From the NCBI GenBank assembly GCA_964036045.1, contig OZ038386.1:20608225-20672224 (forward strand): a stretch of DNA of 64,000 nt, read 5' to 3'. Position 1 is the first letter of the stretch. Each line of letters begins with the position of its first letter. The translations under genes and the position numbers were made by a program. Positions 28,911-40,100 of the stretch are shown piece after piece. Source of the DNA: Eutreptiella sp. 'Long Island Sound 2002' (taxonomy: Eukaryota > Euglenozoa > Euglenophyceae > Eutreptiales > Eutreptiaceae). The notes beneath the pieces were generated by a model. The model did no database searches and had not been told where the DNA came from. It worked only from the letters and a program-made list of their open reading frames with translations.

Positions 28911-30734
28911 TAGGGCACTATACATGTGGGCAAAGTGGGCACGTCCTGTGCCAATACTCGTGGGAAGTGCGTGCTGACCGTTGCGGGGGTTATCTTTGAG
29001 CATCTACCCCCCTGTCCCGCACTTCACAGTACAAGCTCCAAAAATCTCCAAGTTCCGTCAGCAGAGCCTGGGTGTAACAAAAAAAAAGACGTTTGTCTGT
29101 GTAAAAAGAAGACAAACTATCGCCCTCGTACATGTGCACATTAGTCCGCACTCTTTACAGAGCACGTGTGCCGCCCGCTCAGCACACATGTGCAACTCCT
29201 CCATCTTCCGCCAGTGTACTGGGGCTGGATTGACACGGCCTCGTTATGGCGACTTGTGATTGTACACGTGCATGCGTATGCGCATGTTTGCGCAAATGGC
29301 CCCGGGCGAAGCATCGCATTAAAGGAAGGCATTAGCCGATAAACGAACCAAATCACGATGGCGTGAGTTGTTGGCTGCAGAGTGGGTGGGGAGGGCCAGC
29401 ATATCGGGGGCACGCAATTTCAGACCACATCCATTTCGGATTTTGTTATTTCAGCCCTTTTTGCGTTTGAATTTCCAACGCAGAGAATAGGCCAAAAAAA
29501 TCCACTCACAGAGGAGACGAACACGGGTTATCCTAAAAAGGGGTTCCGTTCGTTCCAGATTCCACATCCACAATGCGCTTGGAGCACGGCGTTCGAAATT
29601 GGGTACAGTTGAAATTGCGTAAACCCCCCCCTTATGAAGGTATGGGCCAGGCTTAGTTTACAAACGGGGGGGAGTTTCCTGAGCTTCAAAACACCCACCC
29701 ACCCACCCACCCAAAAAAAATCTTGACCCAAAAATTAGCTCAGGAAAAAATCAAAGTTGAAGAAGCGGCCCTCCACAGGACCCACCCAGACCCCCCCCCA
29801 TCTCCTCCAACGTAATTTCGTACAAACGAGGCCTGGCATGGGTCAGCAGGAGGCTCTGGATTGTTGGGGGGGGGGGGGGGATGCATATGGGCGTCAGTGC
29901 AAGCCCGTACCACAACAAGCACCGTGTTCGAATCAGGTCGAACATCCTGGGCAGGCAGACGCACGGTTGCTGAGCAGTGATAAGAGTTGTTCCGATACCG
30001 TTTAGGCTGGAGTTGAGGTGAGGGCATCATCCGCGCATGTTCTGGCGTGTGGAGCAGCCCCATGTCCGCAACGCATTTGAGTACGTGGTCCAAACAGTCC
30101 AAAAAAAAGTTTTCCGGGCGCCGCTGGGGCCCAGGTTGGTTGTCCCTCATTGTTCACCATCGGTGTGGCTTGGGGGGTCCCGAAGGGTCCGGCCCAACAC
30201 ACAAGCCCCCCAATTAGTGAGCGGGAGAAGTAACTGCGGGGGTTGCAGCACATTGCGAACATCGGTGCGGGGGCGGCAACGACATGTCGCGAAGACAAAA
30301 AAATCATTTATTGACAGTTGTTGGCGGTTGAAAACGCGGCTACGGTCGCTTGCAGGAGGGGCGGTTTAATGGATTTTCAAGCAATGGAGGGGGGGGGGCG
30401 ATGCATAACGCCTTGTAGCAGAAGGGGCTCAATGAGCGGGAGCCCCAACCCCACCCAAGGCAGCCCGAGGCGTCCTGGGCCCCGGAGCAGCTGGTAGTTG
30501 ACAGCAGTTGGCGGCCACCTGAAGATCATTCGGTTGGCTCAACATTTGCCGGCCACTGACAGCAATGGGAGGGCCTTGTGGCCCCGATTCCCCCCCCCCC
30601 CACCCACCCACTGCAATGGATAGCCCGCTTGCCGGAAAACGCTCCGAGTCATGGACACAATTGCACCGCTGCGTTGTGGCTGTCAGTCGCCATGGAGTTC
30701 AGGGATCTGCTTATTCGGGGGGGGGGGGGGGGGG
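28911..30734. other. no gene recognised
   Basis: A stretch of about 1.8 kb with G/C homopolymers (29865-29880, 30386-30398) and a CCCA run (29694-29713). It has only chance frames and lies downstream of the CEP120-like gene. Confidence 0.5.
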
Positions 30735-30950
30735 CAGGGATGCATTAGAAGGGAAGGGACCTCACAGACGGTCCCAGAAGCGGTTAGACAGGCGGTTGGA
30801 GGAGGTTGCCAAAGCGGCTGGGGGCGGTTACTGTCGGTTACACATGCCATTGAGGCTGGCATTTAGCGTCAGGAAGACAGTGGCTGGGCATAGGCTGGGC
30901 GCCCTGGAGGGGGGGGGGGGGTACCTCCCCCCCCTTCCAATGCATCCCTG
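30735..30950. mobile_element. hAT-type MITE, 216 bp
   Basis: The ends CAGGGATGCATTAGAAGGG and its near-complement CCCTTCCAATGCATCCCTG form terminal inverted repeats typical of hAT elements. The interior (CCCAGAAGCGGTT...GGCGCCCTGGAGG) is the reverse complement of much of 62214-62390. Flanks are G-rich (GGGGGGGG / GGGGAGGT), so an 8-bp target duplication cannot be judged. Confidence 0.7.
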
Positions 30951-31150
30951 GGGGAGGTGAGGATGATAATCTGGCGGACCCACCCACCCCAGGCCAACCC
31001 ACCCACGCGCCCAACACCAAAACAATGGTCCTCTCGGGAAAAATGAAATCATGAATCGGGAGCCAAAAATGAGAGGGAAATTGTAGGTACACACGGGAGC
31101 ACCAGGGAACAGGGGGTTGCTGTGCGGTGTGGCCCATGACTGCCCGGGCC

Positions 31151-34100
31151 TCAGGTGGGACCCGCCTCCAACAGCCGCCGCAGGACATCCACCTCCCGGC
31201 CCAGCTCCCTCATGACGTGATCCCCCTCCGTGTACACGCCCGTGGCCACCAACGCCTGGTGCTCCAGCTCCAGCCGCTGCAGTTCTGCGCGCAAGCGCCC
31301 GTCCCAAGAGACGCCAGAGTCTGGGGCCGGCCTCGTCGCGGCTGCGGGACCGGGCGGTGGAGGCGGCGGCGGTGGTGGTGCGGGCGGCGGTTGCAAGGCG
31401 TCTGGCACCACCGCAGGCACAGCGCCTGGACATTGGGAACGGGCGGCATGGATGGCTGGATGTGAGGCGGCGAAGGAGAGATCAGGGATGTACTAGAACG
31501 GGATGGGGGGCCGTGAGCAACGGATACTCAGCTCACATACAGCCCCGTGACACAGGTACATGGTCATAGCCACAAATCTCAGTTCATTGTTTTGACTTGC
31601 TGCACTGCAGCAGAACGGGATGGGGGGGGGTCTGAAGGGGGGGGGGGGGGGGGTTTGGCTGGGACACCCCTCCTCCTTCCGTCTCCCTGAGGTCCCCGCC
31701 GAAGGCGGGCTGAAAATTTTGAAGCTTAAATCCTCTTGGCGCCAAAGCCAAAAACTGGCTGTCAGCCTCAAACATTGGAAGGGGAGGAAGAGGGGGGGGG
31801 GGGACCAGGGGGGGGGTACCCTCCCTCCTCCTGGGGTGTACGACCGTTCTAATACATCCCTGGGAGAGATGACGCATGGACTGAGGGCTGGCGCCAGCCA
31901 GGTCAGCTGCGATCAGAAGGAGCTGGGCTGGATCCTACTGAGTTGGAACAGGGGAGGGGGTTGGTTCCTACTGACCTTCGGGTGCGACAACAGCGGACGT
32001 TTCTGCGTGGTACGTGGTACGCCCTCCCCCCACCCCTGTGTGACATTCCGTCTAGTTGTTGCTCCTTTACGGGGCCCTGGACGGTCACCCGTTCTTCCCT
32101 TCGCATGTTGCGTCGGGTCGCTGCTTTCTGTCGGCCGCTGCGGCCGGTGCTCTTGCTGGTGTCGTTTCCGCGTTCGCGGAGCCCAGTAGTTGGCGTGTTG
32201 GGACTGTGCTGAATGTGGCATGGTGTGCCGTTTGCGTGTCAGCGGCGCCCAATAGTTGGCGTATTGAGGATGTGCTGGTTGTTGCCGGGGTCGTTTGACT
32301 GTGTTTGCTGTCCACACACCTCTGTCCACAGGCCGTCCATTGCCTGCCTCGCTGTGTTTCTGTGCGGCCCAGGTGCCCTGTTCCTCCACTCGCTGTCCGG
32401 GCCGTCCACCATATGTTCTTTTCCCCCTCACGGTTGGTCTGCCCCTGATGGGCTCCCACTCCTGTTGCGCAAACAGCCCATCTGGGCTACGGGAGACACC
32501 CCCCACCTGATGCCGGTTGAGCAGGGGTTGCCCTGGCACCCGGTAGCGACGGGGTTGGCTGGCCAGGCCATCCCCTTTATTGTCGCTGCCTCCCATGCGC
32601 ACGCTCTGCCATCCCCTCCATTCTGGTTCTCTGTTCCCGCTGTTCCAGTTGCCTCTCCCGCCTTGCTGTGCCCCTCCTCCTTGTCTGCTGTGCCCGCCCT
32701 TGTCCCTCCTGGTGTGGCTCCCGCGTTCTGTGTGTCTGTGTTGCTCCTCCCCCTGTCTGGTGGCGCTCCTGGGTGCCCATGTCGCGCACCCCCTCCTGTC
32801 CCACCCGCCTGCCCCCCCATACGAGGATTTCACATCTTCACACAACGTGGACTGCCCCGTGCCCGGTTGGCTGTTCACGGCCCTGTTGCCACCCCCGTGG
32901 CGGGCACCTCCCGGAGCGCGGGGCGCAGCCCCCGCCCTTGTGGAGTACGTGGGCACCTTGTAGAGGGAGGGGGGGTGTTTGCTGATGGCTCGCTCGGCGT
33001 GCGCTGCATTTGGTGGTTGCTGCAGTGCTCGCACCTCATGGTTCCCTTGTGTCTTGTTGTGTGTCCTGTTGGGGCTCGTCTCCCTGCCGTGTGTAGGGCG
33101 GCCTTGTGCCCAGCTGTTTTGCTGCTTGCGTTCCTCCCAGTTTCGGGCTCTTTCTTTTTCTGCTGGCCTGCTCACTGCTTCTGGTCTGCGGCGCCAGGGG
33201 GGTAGCATGTCGCTCCCCGCATCCCATTGTGGCTGTTGGGTTGTCCCACTCACAGTTGGGTGGTGCAAGGGGCACCAGGCACTTTTGCACATGTCTCCAA
33301 ATCTACAAACTGACTTGTCACTGGTGTTTGTTGGGGTTGTTCTGGGTGGAATGTGTTGCGTTGTTGCTCTTTTGCTTTCTGGGCTGCTGAGGGGCTCCCC
33401 GTTTGAGGACTTCACTCCGAGCTGTCCACGCCTCGGAGCTAGGGACTCGTGTGAGTCCACCCCCTGGTTGGTCGTGTGCAGTGACCACCAATGGTTTGGA
33501 CGCTGTGTCTCATAAGCGTGCCCAAGGCCCCTGCACTAGGCCTTGGTGACAGAACTTAGCTACTCGCGGGCAGTACATGTTTTAGGTCGCTACCCAATGG
33601 ACAACCGCGTAGCCGGCTGCCAACCCCCCGCAGGGGCGACCCCCTTACTTAGGTTCGGGTTGCCTTCCCCTCCCGGTGTGGTCGGGATGGTGATGGCTCC
33701 CGGGAGTGCATCAGGGAAGGATCCCTTCTATGTTGTGTGTAAGTGTGGCCTTGGTTGTTGCGTGTGTGGTGGGCGCCGTGTTGGCATTGGGGTGTGGGGT
33801 CTTGGGCTCTTGGTGGTGCTCCCTGTGTGTGCCTTGTTTGTGGGCAGCGGTGGCCGGGTGTGGGTGAAGTGCCCGTGTGGTGGGTTTGGCTCCCACCCTG
33901 GGTGTTGGGTGTTTGGCTGGTGTTGGTGTTTGCGGCGGGTGGTGTGGCTGTCCGCCACTGTCGTTGTGGTATACTACTTTGCTTTGCTCTTCTGTAGTTG
34001 TGTGCTGCTGCGTGCTGTTGTGTGCTGGCGAGTTGCATTGTGTGCCTCTGCCGGCTTTGGCCTGCAGTGCTGCGTTATGTGCTATGCTGCCTCCGCGTTG

Positions 34101-37100
34101 TGCGCTACGCTGCCTCCATGAGGCGCGGCGGCCGCGGCTACCCGGACAGGGCCGCTCCTCCCGTGGGGGCCGAGTTCGGGTAACCTCCGAAGCGCTTGGA
34201 CAGGGCCGCCCACCCATTGGCGGGGCCGAGTCGGAGCCCCCGGGGCCTGCCTGTGATTCTTGCGCGCGCGCGCCCCGTTTGTGGGCGGCGGTGGCTGTGC
34301 GTGGGTGCAGTGCCCGTGTGGTGGGTCTGCCCTCCACACTGGGCGTGGGGTGTTGGGCTGGCGCTGGTGCTTGCGGCGGGTGGTGTGGCTGTCTGCCGCC
34401 ATCATTGTGGTACACTGCTTTGCTTTGTTTTGCTGTACGGTGTGCTGCGTGCTTTCGTGTGCTGGCAAATTTCGCTATGTGTCTTTGCCTGCTCTTCGGT
34501 GCTGCGCTGCCTTGTGCGCTACGCTGCCTCCATGAGGTGTGGCGGCCGCGGCTACCCGGGTAGGGCCACTCTTCCCGTCGGGGCCGAGCCCAGGTAACCT
34601 CCGAAGTGCTTGGACAGGGCCGCCCAACCATTGGCGGGGCCGAATCCGAGCCTCCGGGGCCTGCCTACGAGGTTTGTGCACTGCTCTCCTTTGTGCGCCT
34701 CCGTCCGCTCCATGTGCTTGGGCGTCGTGCTGCCCTATGTTATTCTCATTTGCGTTGCGCTGCACTGTGCTGCATTCTGTTGGATCTGCATGCCCGGGCG
34801 TTGTGCTGAACTCCTTAACGCCTCCGGGAGGCTGCCGCGATTAGCTGCGCTAGGCGATCCGTGGGCAGCAATCTGCCCGGTTGCGAGACCAGGACGTGCT
34901 CTCCTGGTAGGTCCCCGTCTATGTGCACAACCGGTTGCCACTCTCCATGTGTGTAGCACACCCCATGTGGGTGGCAGCTACACTGCGGGGTATACACACC
35001 CACGGCCACGATGCGTACCCGGACCACCGGCATCATGAGTCCTGGGCATATGAGGTACCACACCTCACCCCTGGTCATGTTGGGCATTGGTGTGCGGGCC
35101 AGCTGCCACTCGCGGGCCCGCACTATACTTTTGTACTGTGCTTCCATGAAGTCCACGGTTGCGTATGCAAAGCGTCGTTGCATTGTCAACGTGTTGGGTT
35201 CCCCTGGCCTTCTGCCCTCTTGTCCGGGGTCGTGCGTTGCCGCTCCCCTATTGCAATGGCGTACCTCCCGTTGTTGGCGTCTGTCCCCTCTTTGTATGTC
35301 GGCATCATGCCGTCTTCGGGCCTCTGTGTCTAGCAATCCGTCCTTTGCCTTCCCTATTTGTTTGAATAGTCCCTCAGCCTTCTCCTTGTGGTGCGCATTT
35401 TTGTCTGGGTGTAGCTTGACACTGAGTTGCTTGTATGCCCGCTTTATTTCCTCTGTTGTGGCCCCAGGGTACCGCACTCCTAGCACCTGGTACCAGTTCC
35501 CTGGTAGTGTGTCTGGCATGTCCGCGACCGGGTCCCGTCCTCTGGTGTGTGGGACGGTTGGTTGATTGACCCCACCGGCTGGGGCTTGTGCTGAGGCTGG
35601 GGCTGGGGGGCCATGTTTGTTGTTGGCCTCTCCAATCGGATGACATTCGCTCTCTTCACGCGAATTTCCCGTCCTTGTGTTTGCTGTGGCCCCTTTGTTA
35701 TGCGCACCTGCACACTGAAGCCGTCGTGCCCCACCACTATGGCCTCACATGCGTTGAATTCCATCTGCCGCAGCCCTTGCAGACGCACTGTTGATCCTGT
35801 CACAAAGTGCCCTGCGCTACTCACCACCACTACTGCTGCGCCTGCTACCAATGCTAACACGGCCGCCTCCACGTGGCGGGCTGCCGTGTGGCCAGGTGGC
35901 GTCACCGGTGCGCTGTCATGCCTTTGTGCTCCTGCTCTCCTTGTTTGCAGGCTACTGGCTTGCTCCTGACTGCCCCTTCTACTGACATCACCTGGGGGCA
36001 AGCCGCTCAAGTGGTCGTGGGTGACTGCCACTGTTCTGCCTCCGTTTTGGTGGTGCAGTTTCACCAGAATCCGGCCATTCTCCTCCCCTTGGACGATCCC
36101 TTCTGCTCCATTCAATTGTGCCCTCCGCAACCCTGTGAGCCATACTTTTGTTCCTGGCCGCCACGTGTCCTGGGCCACCACTTGCTCCCGTTTCTGTTTG
36201 ACTATTGCTGCCCTTCGTTGTCTGGTGGCTTGGTTGTGGCTCTTCTGCCACTTTTTGAACCTGTGTATGAGCACCTGTGGGAGGTTGCACTCACACAATG
36301 CCCCTGTGTTTTGATTGATGCACTTCTGGTGCACTATGCCCCCACAAATACATTGTTTGGCGTTGCGCACGTACTTCCCGGTGGTCTTCACGTCTTCTCC
36401 ACAGACCAGGCACTCCACACGTCCTTTTCCCGGCACTGTCCCTACTGACATGAAGTCCGCCTTCCACATGCGGCATTGTACACACAACCACACTCCTAAT
36501 TGTCCTCCATCTCCGCCCGGCGGCGCACACTGCCTGTGGTTCCATGTGCCACACCCATAGCATGTGTATCGTGGTTCTGCCCCCGGTGTAATGCATACTT
36601 CTGCATCACATCGCCTTGTGTTGCCGTCTTTTTGCCTTGTCTCCGGTGTTTGCTGGGTTTGCTGTGTCCCTTGCCTGTGGTCCTCCTCCTGTGCTTCTGC
36701 CCACCCATCCTCTTTGATAATCTGCGCAAGTGTATGTCCCTCCACTGTCTGGCCTGTGGTGTCCTCCATCTTGTCAAGCAGATTGTGCTTCATCCCCTAG
36801 CCGGTCTGTCGCGTCTCTTGTGGGTGCATTTCGTTCCAGACTCTCGCCAGAGCGTGGAATAGGCACAGCCCATCTGGTGGCGTCTCAAAGACTGTCGTCG
36901 TCTCCGGGAGCTCATCCTCTAACTGCCCTGCGCCCTGTCTCACCACTTTACGCCGGCCTGGTGCCTGGCGCAACTGCGATGCCACCCCCGGCGGTAGGAT
37001 GTTCCAAAAATGGGGTGCTCCACTTCCTGTCTCACCCCATTGCAGCATCACTTTCTTGGTGGCCGTGGGCAACCCCGCCTCCCGTGCCTTGTACAATGGG

Positions 37101-40100
37101 CTTCTCCGTGCCATTTTGTCCCTTGTGTACACACCAATATGTACCCCTTCCAATTGCGCAAAGATCTAGATTTCGGGCCAACCTCCGTACGATTGTGGTC
37201 CCGTCCCTTGTCTCATTTGCTGGACATACCTGCGCACCACTTCGCTGTCTTCCCTTGACTGCTCCGGCTTGTGGCGGGGCACTGTCTGCTCTGCGTGTGC
37301 TGGCGCTGTCTCTTCAAGGCCCAACCCCCAAAACGCCCCTCATGGTACTTCCAGCATGCGGCCTGCTTGTTCATCCCCTTGACTTAGCGTGCCCTCCACC
37401 ACGTGGACCAGCAACCCCTCCTTTGTCGTGTCTAAAACTTGCACTCTACACCCATTCCACGTTGCGTCACTCATGCCCCATAGAAACCCCTGTGCGTTCC
37501 GTCCCATGCGGGACACGACTCCTATCACCGCGGCCACCACGGTTCCAGCCACCACTCCCAACGCCTGCCACCCCGTGTGCAAGTGTTGGGGAACTCCTTG
37601 TTGGTCCGGGGTCCTCTGCGGCTGTTCACTATGGGGGTTTTGTTTCCCCTGTTGATCGACCTGGAGTTGGGCCCTACGCAACCAAGCCCGGGTTACTGTG
37701 CCTGCAATGGGTGTCTCTTTTGACCCCTGCCCTATCTCTGCGCTTGCAGTGTGGCCCCGATCGCTATCCTGCAGAGCGCTCTCAGTGTGTTTTTTGTTGT
37801 CCTGCACAATTTCATGTTGTGGCTCTTGTGCTTGCTGATGGTGCTGATGTCGTGCCGGCAGCTGCTCTTGTGGCCTTTGTTGCCCCGCGGGCTCGCTGCC
37901 TTGGTCCTTTTGATCGTCCTGTTCCTTCGTATCGTGGGCCCCGTGCTTGTTGGCTGGCGGGCCATCCGATTGTTGGGATCGCAAGTCCCATTCCTCCACT
38001 GCTTCCCCAAATCCCCTACATGCCAGTAAGTCGTCTATTGTGCTTTCCATGGATAGACTAGCCGTCTCTGGGTCTATACTTGGGTCACCACTCGGTCCCA
38101 TTTCCGTTTCCTTGCCGGTGCGCATGTGGTCCAAAGGCCCTTGGCCCCTCCCAAGGTGCTCTTGGGTCGGTACTTGCTCAGGTGGTGAGCCGGAGCCCCG
38201 TTCCCTTGTGAATGTACAAGGTGCTCCTCTCTTTGTGTTTCCCTCAACTGATCTTCCCTTGGGTCTGGGTTTTGCCTCTCCTGCTCTCCTCCCGGCCCCG
38301 CACCCTGTTGCTGGCGGCATCCTTCTTAGCTGTGATGCGACCCTTTCATCTCCCCCCCCTGGTGGTACTTCACGGCCAGTCTGTCACAGGGTGTTCGCTG
38401 CTGCTGTTCACACGCAGGCAGGCGGTGAATGCCGTTCGGTCAAGAGCTAGTACTTGGACGCGACAGAAAACACCGTTCAGCACAGCGCCTCTTAGTTGAG
38501 CGCTCGGCCGATACGAGGGAGGGATCGAGTTCGATTCCGGGACTGCCAAACTTGCGCTGTGGCGGGTAGTGAAGGCCCTGAGACGGCGTGAGCAAGCGAG
38601 GGAGCAGCACCACATGCCCGGGGGGCGGGATCGGGTGGGTGGGCTTTCAACTTCGGCCGGGGGGGGGGGGGCGATACAGTCCTCTGGCTAGACCCTTCCA
38701 AAAAAAAGGCTCAATCGACGGGTCCCCCAAAATCCTACCGAGACAACCCGGACCCACAACTCGCCAAAAAATGAAAATGGGATTTTTGGAATCAGCGCGT
38801 CAAGGAGGTTGAGAAAAAACATCAGTTGCCATGTATTTGGTGGCAAAAAAAATTGACCAGTGTCAATGCTTCGGCGCCAGAGTTCATAATAACTGATTAC
38901 TGGTCCTGTCAATTGAGCCCTTTTCCCGAACCCGCCATCCCCCAGTTGTGGGGACTATTGACCCCGCCCGCCCCCCCCCCCCCCCCAAGTTGAACACCCG
39001 ACTTCCCATGCCGCTTCCCTTGACCGCAACCCTCCCAAATGAACAGCGTCCCACGCAACCCTGTGAGCCATACTTTTGTTCCTGGCCGCCACGTGTCCTG
39101 GGCCACCACTTGCTCCCGTTTCTGTTTGACTATTGCTGCCCTTCGTTGTCTGGTGGCTTGGTTGTGGCTCTTCTGCCACTTTTTGAACCTGTGTATGAGC
39201 ACCTGTGGGAGGTTGCACTCACACAATGCCCCTGTGTTTTGATTGATGCACTTCTGGTGCACTATGCCCCCACAAATACATTGTTTGGCGTTGCGCACGT
39301 ACTTCCCGGTGGTCTTCACGTCTTCTCCACAGACCAGGCACTCCACACGTCCTTTTCCCGGCACTGTCCCTACTGACATGAAGTCCGCCTTCCACATGCG
39401 GCATTGTACACACAACCACACTCCTAATTGTCCTCCATCTCCGCCCGGCGGCGCACACTGCCTGTGGTTCCATGTGCCACACCCATAGCATGTGTATCGT
39501 GGTTCTGCCCCCGGTGTAATGCATACTTCTGCATCACATCGCCTTGTGTTGCCGTCTTTTTGCCTTGTCTCCGGTGTTTGCTGGGTTTGCTGTGTCCCTT
39601 GCCTGTGGTCCTCCTCCTGTGCTTCTGCCCACCCATCCTCTTTGATAATCTGCGCAAGTGTATGTCCCTCCACTGTCTGGCCTGTGGTGTCCTCCATCTT
39701 GTCAAGCAGATTGTGCTTCATCCCCTAGCCGGTCTGTCGCGTCTCTTGTGGGTGCATTTCGTTCCAGACTCTCGCCAGAGCGTGGAATAGGCACAGCCCA
39801 TCTGGTGGCGTCTCAAAGACTGTCGTCGTCTCCGGGAGCTCATCCTCTAACTGCCCTGCGCCCTGTCTCACCACTTTACGCCGGCCTGGTGCCTGGCGCA
39901 ACTGCGATGCCACCCCCGGCGGTAGGATGTTCCAAAAATGGGGTGCTCCACTTCCTGTCTCACCCCATTGCAGCATCACTTTCTTGGTGGCCGTGGGCAA
40001 CCCCGCCTCCCGTGCCTTGTACAATGGGCTTCTCCGTGCCATTTTGTCCCTTGTGTACACACCAATATGTACCCCTTCCAATTGCGCAAAGATCACAATT

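Noticed and set aside
31151-31420. Independent small Pro-rich gene
   Set aside because: Its last 45 residues match the extreme C-terminus of CEP120, and the splice phase fits the upstream exon at 44966-45245.
36730-38061. 443-codon plus-strand frame (also 39658-40989 and 42586-43917)
   Set aside because: It lies opposite the OTU-like and membrane ORFs. It is rich in Pro/Cys/Leu with no motif, while the minus frame has recognisable OTU and PHD residues.
38492-38538. Functional tRNA gene
   Set aside because: A and B boxes are present, but the T and acceptor stems do not pair and no anticodon stem can be drawn.
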